DNA from: Candidatus Microgenomates bacterium
Lineage (GTDB): Bacteria; Patescibacteriota; Dojkabacteria; SC72
Length of the DNA stretch: 15,566 nucleotides
Assembly (NCBI GenBank): GCA_012797935.1
Contig: JAAZOC010000007.1
Span: 1 to 15,566 of the forward strand
Direction of reading: 5' to 3'
Shown here: piece by piece, positions 5,960 through 13,585 of the stretch
Position numbering within the stretch: the stretch's first letter is position 1
Layout of the letters: each line of letters opens with the position of its first letter
Notes under the pieces: generated by a model
Database searches by the model: none
Seen by the model: the letters and a program-made list of their open reading frames with translations, nothing else
What the model was told of the DNA's origin: nothing
Position numbers and translations under genes: made by a program

Positions 5960-6439
5960 ATGAATACACTTAAATTTGGTGCAAAAGTCGTAATAATCCT
6001 GGTTGCTCTCATGGTATTACTCTGCTGTGGTTTGACAACATTGCTGACATACCAATGGTTATCGCCGGCCGCCCGCTCTGTTACAGAGAAGGTTGTCACG
6101 GTACCGATTGCCCAGGACAAAGAAGAGGTTTCAAAACCTTCTTCCAATGAAGAACAGGCTTCTTCCGTTTCCGGTTCAACCGAAGACAGTGAACGCGTCT
6201 GTAAATTCATTGACGGCTACGATGCCAACGGCAAAGTAGTTCCAGCCGGAACCAATGTCAAAGGCCCTGCCTTTGTCAAACCAGACAGAAATGTCGATTG
6301 GGGTCTCCAGGTCTATGTTGGCGAAAGCTACACAACGAAGGCTTCAGATGAAGTCGTCTGGCTCCTTGATGGGGACAACGCTTGCGTTGATTCTCAAAGT
6401 GCATTTTTCTCCTTTTGGGGAAAAACATTAACTAAGTAA
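5960..6439 (+). CDS. Membrane-anchored extracytoplasmic protein of foreign base composition, family unknown
   Basis: The 159-residue product has an N-terminal membrane segment (about 8-30, with adjacent cysteines 22-23 that do not form a lipobox). A Ser/Glu-rich linker follows (about 51-78), then a compact C-terminal domain (about 80-155) with C81 and C142 that could form a disulfide, plus several Trp and Gly residues. I do not recognise the domain. The gene stands out: 152 of 300 bases from 6061 to 6360 are G or C by hand count, against about a third in its neighbours. It uses GCC, CCG and CGC codons that are rare elsewhere here and has the only full Shine-Dalgarno (GGAGGTG, 6 bases before ATG). 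The first 100 bases are less GC-rich. Acquisition by transfer is the simplest reading; a fast-evolving native gene or an assembly join are alternatives. It appears monocistronic, bounded by a 3' hairpin and terminator. Confidence 0.75.
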   Translation: MNTLKFGAKVVIILVALMVLLCCGLTTLLTYQWLSPAARSVTEKVVTVPIAQDKEEVSKPSSNEEQASSVSGSTEDSERVCKFIDGYDANGKVVPAGTNVKGPAFVKPDRNVDWGLQVYVGESYTTKASDEVVWLLDGDNACVDSQSAFFSFWGKTLTK

Positions 6440-6497
6440 CACCTCCAATCCAGCTCAAGTCCCTTTAAGGAATTCTTATGAATCCCTTGTTAGGGCA

Positions 6498-6560
6498 CCT
6501 CTCCGTGGAGAAATTAGACTCGCATTATGCGGTCAAAATTTCATCAATTCCACGGAGGGG
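6498..6560 (+). other. Long imperfect 3' hairpin (about 25 paired bases)
   Basis: CCTCTCCGTGGA (6498-6509) pairs with TCCACGGAGGGG (6549-6560). Inside it GAAATT (6510-6515) pairs with AATTTC (6537-6542), and GAC-CGCA pairs with TGCG-GTC (6517-6534) around a TTA loop with one bulged T. The three stems stack into one rod. It lies 59 bases after the stop at 6439 and before the intrinsic terminator at 6593. It could protect the 3' end, be a small RNA, or bind a protein. The stretch 6440-6665 otherwise holds no gene. Confidence 0.65.
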
Positions 6561-6592
6561 GGCAACACACTAAAAATAAATATAATTATCTA

Positions 6593-6620
6593 AATAACCG
6601 AAAGGTTATTTTTTGTTTTT
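6593..6620 (+). terminator. Rho-independent terminator
   Basis: AATAACC, tetraloop GAAA, GGTTATT, then a run of T broken by one G (TTTTTTGTTTTT). A short stem with a GNRA-type loop and a U-tract is the classical form. It ends the transcript of the gene at 5960 and isolates it from the glycosylation cluster. Confidence 0.9.
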
Positions 6621-6665
6621 CCTAATCTTCCTTTTTTCATAGAATATATATATATTTAAGATAGT

Positions 6666-7280
6666 ATGAAAACTTTCTATCTTAAAATCCTCGTAGGTAT
6701 ATTAATACTCTTTGCAATATACCTCTCAATTGTAAACTTTAACACATACAATCAAAGTAAAAATTTCCAAGTAATCAACGAAAGACAAAGCATAATACTA
6801 CAGCTACCTAACAGCCAATATTTAGAAATAATTGCAAAAAACGATCACCTTGAGAACAGTTCGGGATTAGTTGACACACCATTTAGAAGCAATACCAAAG
6901 TACAAAAAAATTCCCATTTAGAAAACTCAATAGCTAGAACAAATATAGATACAGAGTATATTGAAAACAGAGAAACAAATACTCGATTAACAAGAATAAT
7001 ACCAAAAGACAGTCAAAACATGCGAGTAGAGGTATATGCAAATACACAATATATGTATCAAGAAGATTTAAGATACTGTATACAATTAGACTATTCAAAC
7101 AAGGTAGAATTTAAAACAGAACAAGAAAAAATATATTTCACAGATAGTGGATGTACAGTATCAATAGTAGGTGAGGATATTAAATATTCTACATCTGAAA
7201 ACAGCCAATCATTAATACTTTCTAAACCATATCAACCAGAAGTAATATTTAAGTTTAACTTAAACATTAACTGTAAGTAA
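6666..7280 (+). CDS. Membrane-anchored extracytoplasmic protein, family unknown
   Basis: The 204-residue product has a clear N-terminal membrane segment (about residues 5-23) with little before it, so the remaining ~180 residues should be outside the membrane. That part is polar, Asn/Glu/Thr-rich and probably beta-rich, with C138, C163 and C203 available for disulfides. A short HLENS motif occurs twice (61-65 and 84-88). I do not recognise the family. One base separates its stop from the ATG of the polytopic membrane protein downstream, so the two are surely co-expressed and may form a complex in envelope glycan assembly. A TATATT at 6651-6656 lies about 10 bases before the ATG, which would give a near-leaderless message; no Shine-Dalgarno is present. 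The gene begins the cluster directly after the terminator at 6593-6620. Confidence 0.8.
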   Translation: MKTFYLKILVGILILFAIYLSIVNFNTYNQSKNFQVINERQSIILQLPNSQYLEIIAKNDHLENSSGLVDTPFRSNTKVQKNSHLENSIARTNIDTEYIENRETNTRLTRIIPKDSQNMRVEVYANTQYMYQEDLRYCIQLDYSNKVEFKTEQEKIYFTDSGCTVSIVGEDIKYSTSENSQSLILSKPYQPEVIFKFNLNINCK

Positions 7281-7281
7281 T

Positions 7282-9180
7282 ATGTTTGATATTTTGGCAA
7301 TAACAATCAATATCGGTGCAATCTCATACTTCATATTTTCATTGATTACTGAAGGTTTCAATTCATTTGGGAATAACTATATATTCATAGGATATATAAT
7401 ATTTACAACATTAACACTTCCAAACCTCATATCCAAAGTAATCTTCAGATCTAGAATTGTAGGTATTACAAGTGCATTCTGTTATCTTTACTACCCAGCT
7501 ATCTTTTTAATATCTGTAGCAATATCTAAAGCAATTGGGATATCACTAAGTGAAATACTTCCTTTTGGAACAATATTTAATGTCATACTTTGGAATATAC
7601 TCTTTATGCTTTTCATACTACTTGATGAAAAAAGAGGTGACTATTCAGAAGAGATCATAAAGAATTTGCTGTCTGCAATGTTCCCTGGGATACTGGTATC
7701 TCTCTTCACCGCAATATTCATAAGAGATGTTAACTCAGTAGTAGCATTGGACTACTTACAACACTTAACAGTGGCAAACAAGATATTCTACAATGATATG
7801 ATCTGCCTTCTTCCTGGACAATGTTCCAATCTCTTCCTCCAAGAAGGATACACAACCTTTTACCATATCATACTTGGATTTCAAACCACATTCATACAAA
7901 CAGATTCAGTAAAAACTTTCTATGTAATGGATTTGATCCTACCAGTTATTGCAAGCATACCAATCTATTACATATTCAAAAAGTATACTGCGAATACAAT
8001 GTGGTCACAGTTAGGGGTATTACTTTCACTTTTAGTATTTGTCATGGGAGGATATGACTTCATATTTTTCATTCCACAAACATTTGCACTCTTACTTTTC
8101 CTCATGATTTTTAAAGACAAAGATTTAAACATATGGCAATTAATTCTTTCAACTTTGCTCCTCGTAGGATCACATTTCATAATTGGAACATTCCTTTCAG
8201 GTTTGCTCTGGGCAAAGTTCTTGATAATTGATAACTTAAAGAATAGGAAAGAAGTAAAAATATATTATTTAATCCTCTTACTTTCACTGTTCTTTTTTGT
8301 ATTAGCAAACATAGCTGGCTTCAGTGTTGAGAAATTGATACAAGGTGATTCAGTAAAAGTAATTGGAAGTTTAACAAACCCATATTTCCCACACAATTTA
8401 GAAACTTACTTAAAAATTTTAGGCCCTAGTTGGATAATCATTGTCCTAGCATACTTTACCAACCTCTTTGAGAGAGACAATAACAAATCATCAATCATTA
8501 GTGCAACATTCATAATTATCGGAACAATCTGTTACTTCTTAGCTCCAACATATGCTAACAAGTTTACAATCGGAATAGGTGTTTTCTCCTCAATACTTCT
8601 CATTTCATTCATCTCAAACTTAAACTGGAAATTCTTTCCAAAACTCTTAATCTCAATATCATTAGCAGGAATATACCTCGTAAACTTCTATGTACAATAC
8701 AACAGCTATCTAACATTCTACACACAATCAGATGGAACAGTATCTGCCATAACTAAAGAAGATCAAGCAATAGTTACATACCTAAAAGAGAACCCAACAA
8801 ACAAAATGATTATCTCGGATCCATATACTCAACTAGTAGTTGCATCTCTGACAAATACTGATACATTAGAAGCTCAATATATGCAACTGGACACTAGAAC
8901 AAATCTTTATGAATATCTAAAAAATCCAGCAATTGAAACATACGAAAATCTCCTAACTTCTACAAGTTTCCCATCGGATGACAACTTCTGTATACTTTTC
9001 ACTTCAAGACTTTACAAATCAATACACTATGAAGATACTGCATGGATGTACAATATATATTCTTTAAACATTAACAACACAGAAAAGATAGAGAAGGTAA
9101 GTGACGAATTAATTAAAGACCAACTTAGAACAAAAAGAAAGCCAGTATATATTAGTGATAACTTTGTCCTTTTTAAATAG
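7282..9180 (+). CDS. Polytopic membrane protein, GT-C glycosyltransferase-like
   Basis: The 632-residue product has about 12-14 membrane segments between residues 4 and 471 and a soluble C-terminal domain (about 472-632). A long non-membrane loop (about 148-208) carries D149 and D157 (in VVALDYLQH) and three nearby features, LPGQC, a Glu-Gly-Tyr and a His. In GT-C enzymes such an external loop bears the catalytic acid. The C-terminal part, with KMIISDPYTQLVV, resembles the extracytoplasmic domains of Stt3/PMT-like and related envelope glycosyltransferases. GT-C enzymes transfer sugars from polyprenyl-phosphate donors on the outer face of the membrane. The next gene has a GT2 half of the type that makes such donors, which supports the call. 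I cannot name acceptor or sugar. Alternatives are an O-antigen polymerase or ligase-like protein. No Shine-Dalgarno is seen. Confidence 0.7.
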   Translation: MFDILAITINIGAISYFIFSLITEGFNSFGNNYIFIGYIIFTTLTLPNLISKVIFRSRIVGITSAFCYLYYPAIFLISVAISKAIGISLSEILPFGTIFNVILWNILFMLFILLDEKRGDYSEEIIKNLLSAMFPGILVSLFTAIFIRDVNSVVALDYLQHLTVANKIFYNDMICLLPGQCSNLFLQEGYTTFYHIILGFQTTFIQTDSVKTFYVMDLILPVIASIPIYYIFKKYTANTMWSQLGVLLSLLVFVMGGYDFIFFIPQTFALLLFLMIFKDKDLNIWQLILSTLLLVGSHFIIGTFLSGLLWAKFLIIDNLKNRKEVKIYYLILLLSLFFFVLANIAGFSVEKLIQGDSVKVIGSLTNPYFPHNLETYLKILGPSWIIIVLAYFTNLFERDNNKSSIISATFIIIGTICYFLAPTYANKFTIGIGVFSSILLISFISNLNWKFFPKLLISISLAGIYLVNFYVQYNSYLTFYTQSDGTVSAITKEDQAIVTYLKENPTNKMIISDPYTQLVVASLTNTDTLEAQYMQLDTRTNLYEYLKNPAIETYENLLTSTSFPSDDNFCILFTSRLYKSIHYEDTAWMYNIYSLNINNTEKIEKVSDELIKDQLRTKRKPVYISDNFVLFK

Positions 9181-9191
9181 TTCTGCCCAAT

Positions 9192-11138
9192 ATGGAAAAA
9201 AGAAAATCGAAAAAATATGAATTAATATCTGTATCTCACTTCTTTCCTCCTAAGATAGGTGGACTCGAAAATATGGCTTACAATTTAATTGAAGGAATAT
9301 CCGAAAAAGGTATTAAATCAATTGCAGTATTCAGCTCACCTAAAAGATATTTCGAGAAAGGGCAAGACTATGACAGATTGAGTTTCAAAACTTTAAATAT
9401 CTTCGATGGAGCATACCCAATATTTGGACTCCCATTCATATTTAAAATGTTCAATCTACTAGTACAAAATCCTGATTCTAAAGTACTAATTCACAGTAGA
9501 CATCTCACTAGTAGCCTAATTACAGCATTTCTCTGTACACTCACAAAACATCCATATACTGTCATAGAACATAATGCAGGTCCAACATACCTTAGCTCTA
9601 AATTTACAACAAATCTTGTTAATTGGGCAGACAAGAATATCTTTGTATCAGTATTAGAGAATGCAGAAGATATCATTGCAGTATCACAAACAGGCAAAGA
9701 ATGGATAAGCAAGAATTTCAATATACAAAGAGAAAAAATTAATGTCATTTACAACTCTTTCAATACAGAATTCAATACTAGATCGCTTGTTAAGAAAGAG
9801 AACATTGTTGTATTCGCAAGTAAATGGATAAAGGTAAAAGATCCACAAACAACACTCTTGGCTTACAAAATCATCGCTCAAAAATATCCTTCATGGAGAT
9901 TCATAATTGTAGGGGAGGGTAAGGATTTGAAGTATGAAGAGAAGGAATTGCCTAAGAACATCACCATTATCGACAAATTGCTTAAGCAGAAGGATCTTTT
10001 CAACCTTTTGAAGAAATCAAAAATATATATTAGCTCGTCGCTAAGCGAAGGACTCGCACTTGGTACACTAGAAGCAGTTTCTTTCGGTAATATTCCAGTT
10101 CTCTCTGATGCAAAGAGTAATTTAGAAATAGCTTCGCAACTTAATACAAAAGAATTTACATTTACAAGAAAGAACTACAAAGAACTAGCAAAAGTCATCG
10201 AAAAAGCAATATTCAGGTCAAGAAGCAAAAAATATGTAAGAACACTAATTGAAAAAAATAAAGAGATATTTTCAAAAGAAAAAATGATTGAAGATTACTA
10301 CTCTCGTCTTCTACCAATACATTACAAGAAATCAGAAGGTATGAAACTGTCGATAGTTATGCCTGTATACAATGAAGAAAAAACAATTTCAAAAATACTA
10401 AAGAAGATATATTTACTCAAATTACCTTTTGATACAAAGAAAGAAATAATAATTGTTAATGACAAATCAACAGACAGAACATTTGAATTTATTGATGAAT
10501 TCATAAAAGAGAACAAAGCAAAAGATATTGAATATGTATTACTCTCGAATAAAAGAAATTTAGGAAAATCTCAGAGTGTGAAGAAAGGGGTACTGACAAG
10601 TACTGGTGATTTAGTAGTAACACAAGATGCTGATTTAGAATACAAACCAAAAGATCTCATTTCTTTCTTAAATTTGTTTGACAAACATACTTCATTAGAT
10701 GTGATATATGGGAACAGATTTAACTACCAAAATGAATTTAGCAATATTGTTCATAGCTTTGGAAACAGGTTCCTTACATTTTTTTCAAATATTTTTACTG
10801 CACCAAAAGGATTTGCTCCTAATGATATGGAAACCTGTTACAAAATGGTCAGAGGAGATATTCTAAGAACAATATTTAAGACATTAGAATCAAAGAGTAA
10901 TTTTGGATTAGAACCAGAAATAACTGCTAAATTAGTTAGATACAGAAAACCTAATGGAAAAAGATTAAGATTTAGACAATTGGATATATATTACAAGCCA
11001 AGAACAATATCACAAGGTAAAAAAATGAGGTGGTTTAAGAATGGTTTTGAAGCATTACTTGAAATTCTGTATTTCAATACTTCTTCTTTTACGGTAGAGG
11101 AGAAGATAAATGGGAAGGTTACAAAAAGACAGTTCTAA
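9192..11138 (+). CDS. Fusion of a GT4 and a GT2 (polyprenyl-phosphate-sugar-synthase-like) glycosyltransferase
   Basis: The single 648-residue reading frame holds two enzymes. Residues about 8-380 form a GT-B fold family 4 transferase: an N-terminal FFPPKIGGLE motif that opens many GT4 proteins, and the family signature E-x7-E as E286 and E294 in SEGLALGTLEA. Residues 384-648 form a GT-A fold family 2 domain beginning MKLSIVMPVYNEE, with the DxD motif as D479 and D481 in TQDADLEY. Its later motifs METCYKM, LEPEITAKL and YYKPRTISQGKK match the DPM1/undecaprenyl-phosphate sugar synthase group. No membrane anchor is seen. There is no stop or frame change between the domains; M384 could be an old separate start. 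It lies 11 bases after the GT-C-like gene, so donor synthesis, cytoplasmic transfer and external transfer seem encoded together. The substrates are unknown. Confidence 0.92.
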   Translation: MEKRKSKKYELISVSHFFPPKIGGLENMAYNLIEGISEKGIKSIAVFSSPKRYFEKGQDYDRLSFKTLNIFDGAYPIFGLPFIFKMFNLLVQNPDSKVLIHSRHLTSSLITAFLCTLTKHPYTVIEHNAGPTYLSSKFTTNLVNWADKNIFVSVLENAEDIIAVSQTGKEWISKNFNIQREKINVIYNSFNTEFNTRSLVKKENIVVFASKWIKVKDPQTTLLAYKIIAQKYPSWRFIIVGEGKDLKYEEKELPKNITIIDKLLKQKDLFNLLKKSKIYISSSLSEGLALGTLEAVSFGNIPVLSDAKSNLEIASQLNTKEFTFTRKNYKELAKVIEKAIFRSRSKKYVRTLIEKNKEIFSKEKMIEDYYSRLLPIHYKKSEGMKLSIVMPVYNEEKTISKILKKIYLLKLPFDTKKEIIIVNDKSTDRTFEFIDEFIKENKAKDIEYVLLSNKRNLGKSQSVKKGVLTSTGDLVVTQDADLEYKPKDLISFLNLFDKHTSLDVIYGNRFNYQNEFSNIVHSFGNRFLTFFSNIFTAPKGFAPNDMETCYKMVRGDILRTIFKTLESKSNFGLEPEITAKLVRYRKPNGKRLRFRQLDIYYKPRTISQGKKMRWFKNGFEALLEILYFNTSSFTVEEKINGKVTKRQF

Positions 11139-11152
11139 AGCTTTAATATTCC

Positions 11153-11181
11153 TTGACAAGATAGTGTAAAAGAGATAATTT
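11153..11181 (+). promoter_or_regulatory. Promoter ahead of the 767-residue gene
   Basis: A perfect -35 TTGACA (11153-11158) is followed by either GATAAT (11174-11179, 15-base spacer) or TAATTT (11176-11181, 17-base spacer) as -10. Transcription would start near 11187, right at a hairpin shared with the leader at 5721. A second AT-rich box, TATTAT at 11245-11250, sits 5 bases before the ATG and could give a leaderless message instead. Confidence 0.6.
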
Positions 11182-11186
11182 GTATT

Positions 11187-11213
11187 AAAGAATCTGCCTC
11201 TTTGTTTCCCTGA
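11187..11213 (+). promoter_or_regulatory. Leader hairpin element, copy 2
   Basis: AAAGA (11187-11191), loop ATCTGCC, TCTTT (11199-11203), then TTTCCCTGA (11205-11213). Stem, loop core ATCTGC and CCCT tail match copy 1 at 5721-5750. The loop can also pair with GGCAGGT at 11221-11227 to form a pseudoknot. ATCTGC recurs at 11249-11254 next to the start codon. Confidence 0.5.
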
Positions 11214-11255
11214 TAATAGTGGCAGGTAAAATATAACTTTTAGATATTATCTGCA

Positions 11256-13559
11256 ATGAGTGGAGAACAAGAATTACAAGAGAGAATGGACAGAATGAGA
11301 GAAGAAGCAAATGCTAGAGCTGCTTTAGGCAATCAAGAAGCTCAGAAGAGAATAGATGAAGGAAACGATTTTGTTAGATCAGTTATTGGAGAAACTCCTT
11401 CAAGTCAGAATGATATTGATCTAAATAAATATGAAGAGACTTTAGTTCCTCAAAGTGTTTCAAATCTTCAACCAGGTGAGGTAGCTCCAAGTATAGTTGT
11501 TGCAAAAGAGAAAAGTTCTCCTTCCTTTGCAGATAAAATGTGGAAAGGTAATGCTGCAAGATATAATGAATTCCAAAACACAGGAGTAAGTTCTCAAGGT
11601 AATTTAAGTATTACTGAAGATTCACCAATATACAAGAATTATGTAGAAGAAAAGAAAGAAATTGCTCATACAGATGCAGTAACTTCGAATACAAATGCTA
11701 ATAAAGGGTTTAATACATTTGTTCCTTTTGGAGGAACAGATGCACTTGGGAATCAAGCAAAGATTGCAGAGCAAGCAAAGAAAGATGCTCTACATACAGA
11801 TGCAGTAGCATCAAACACAAATGCAAATGAAGGAATTAAACCATTAACACCAATGTCTACCACTGGACAAGATTTCTTTGCTAGACAACAAGAAATTGTA
11901 GATATGGTAAGAAAAGATGTTGTAAAAAACGAAGCATTAGCAAATCAGGCACAAACAGTTGCAGAGATGAGAGCAAAGAATGCTAAATACGAAGAAGCAA
12001 GAAGATCAAATGAAGAAGCAAACAAAGGATTTACAAATGCACCATTTGGAGGAACGGCCTCTCTCGAAGCACAGAGCAACCTTGTAAAGGGACTAAGAGA
12101 AGATATGTCTAGTACCGAATCTAAAAATGACCAAACAGAATATACTGAATCATTAAAAGCAGATAATGCAAAACTTTTAGAAAGAGTTCACGATTTAGAA
12201 ATCAAATTAGATGCTCTCCTAAGTAAATTACAGTTACTTGAGACAACAGCACCAGCAACACAAATAGACGGAGAAGAGCCAGTAACAACTGTTCAAGAAC
12301 CACAACCAGTAGTGGAAAACACTCCTCAAATGAATAATGCTACATTTGTTAATATTAACCAACAACCACCTGTTGCAGAATCTACAAATCCTCAGATTAT
12401 AGATGGTCAATTTGAAGAAACTCCAGAAAACACACAGCCAGTATCCAGTCCTGCCTTTACAGGATCAACACAACAACAGACTTTTGAACAACAAGCTCAA
12501 ACAAATCAAGATGACAGAGTTGCAGAATTAGAAGCTCAACTAAGAGAATTAAGAGGAGAAAATACTCCAGAGCAAAGATCAGCAGCATTAGGTTCTGAAA
12601 TTTCAAGACTTGAAGCAAAATTACAGTCAGAAGGTTTAACTGATGAAGAGAAAATTAGATATTTTGATTTAACATTAGAAAAAAGGAATGTTGATGCTGG
12701 TATAAATCAAGTCGAAGCTGAAAATACAAAGAAGAGAATAAGGAAAGAGAGAATCATTAAGATTGTTGCAGGTGTAGCAGGTGCAGGATTAGCATTAGCA
12801 ACTCCAGCAGTTGGTGTAGCAGCAATAGTGGCTGTAACATTAGGAGGCAAGTTCGTTGGAGACGGGATTAAGAAAGTTTCAAATAATTTAAGAAGCAAAT
12901 CTACCTCTCTAAAGTACGAGTCAAGACAAGGTAAAACAATAGCTGAACTAAATGAAATAGACAAAAAGATAAAGAGGAAAGAATGGTGGGCAAACAGACT
13001 TGGAGAAGCATCTGCAGTAGTAATTGGCGGTTCAATAGGATATGGCCTAGGTTCTACATTCCAAAATATATTTGGATGGGGAACTGGCTCCGCGGGAACA
13101 GTAACAAACACACCTTCTGATTTACCAGGACAGGCATCAGTTTCTCATGCACCTACAACAGGACAAGGTAGTATAGAGTTACCACAAGGCGTTGGTGGAA
13201 GTGGCATTGAAACACAAGGACAAGGAGTTCTAGTAGATGGAGGAAGAGTTAACCTACCAGGAAGTGCTTGGAATGGAAACTTAGCACAAGGTCCTGCTCA
13301 AGATATATTACAAGGAGGAGCATTAAACCACTCTAACTACAATGGTGGAATACATGAAATGGCAGCACATACATTAGAAGATGCATTAGTAAAAAATGGT
13401 GTTACAAGACCAGAATTGATGGAGAACTTAAATACTTCTCAAGTACATCAGTTACTAAATAGATATCTAGAAGCTACAAGAGGTGGGAATGTAAATCCAG
13501 ACCTAGCTCAAATGCTTAATAGTGTTAAACCTGGTGTTGCTGAAACACTACTTAAATAA
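11256..13559 (+). CDS. Large repeat, coiled-coil and membrane protein, family unknown
   Basis: The 767-residue product has no signal peptide. Its N-terminal part is helical and Glu/Ala/Asn-rich. Three diverged repeats of about 42 residues (about 138-179, 180-223, 246-284) share HTDAVxSNTNANxG or its relic SNEEANKGF and, in two copies, PFGGT. A coiled coil follows (about 298-330), then a Pro/Gln/Thr-rich stretch (about 331-418), a second coiled coil (419-495), a hydrophobic Gly/Ala-rich hairpin (about 500-532) and another membrane-like segment (about 583-602). A Gly/Gln-rich region (610-695) leads to a helical C-terminal domain (about 696-767). This looks like a structural or scaffold protein tied to the membrane with both long arms on one side. 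I cannot name a family. The gene has its own promoter, and the 135-residue gene 26 bases downstream is probably co-transcribed. Confidence 0.85.
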   Translation: MSGEQELQERMDRMREEANARAALGNQEAQKRIDEGNDFVRSVIGETPSSQNDIDLNKYEETLVPQSVSNLQPGEVAPSIVVAKEKSSPSFADKMWKGNAARYNEFQNTGVSSQGNLSITEDSPIYKNYVEEKKEIAHTDAVTSNTNANKGFNTFVPFGGTDALGNQAKIAEQAKKDALHTDAVASNTNANEGIKPLTPMSTTGQDFFARQQEIVDMVRKDVVKNEALANQAQTVAEMRAKNAKYEEARRSNEEANKGFTNAPFGGTASLEAQSNLVKGLREDMSSTESKNDQTEYTESLKADNAKLLERVHDLEIKLDALLSKLQLLETTAPATQIDGEEPVTTVQEPQPVVENTPQMNNATFVNINQQPPVAESTNPQIIDGQFEETPENTQPVSSPAFTGSTQQQTFEQQAQTNQDDRVAELEAQLRELRGENTPEQRSAALGSEISRLEAKLQSEGLTDEEKIRYFDLTLEKRNVDAGINQVEAENTKKRIRKERIIKIVAGVAGAGLALATPAVGVAAIVAVTLGGKFVGDGIKKVSNNLRSKSTSLKYESRQGKTIAELNEIDKKIKRKEWWANRLGEASAVVIGGSIGYGLGSTFQNIFGWGTGSAGTVTNTPSDLPGQASVSHAPTTGQGSIELPQGVGGSGIETQGQGVLVDGGRVNLPGSAWNGNLAQGPAQDILQGGALNHSNYNGGIHEMAAHTLEDALVKNGVTRPELMENLNTSQVHQLLNRYLEATRGGNVNPDLAQMLNSVKPGVAETLLK

Positions 13560-13585
13560 TTTTGATTTGAATTAAAAATACTGCC

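Noticed and set aside
5901..6454. Insertion sequence or MITE with 11-bp terminal inverted repeats
   Set aside because: No transposase and no target-site duplication are visible, and GC-rich DNA continues past the right repeat to about 6565. Kept only as a hypothesis in the findings.
11136..11145. TAAAGCTTTA as terminator of the glycosylation cluster
   Set aside because: A 10-bp A/T palindrome without loop or T-run is too weak to be an intrinsic terminator.
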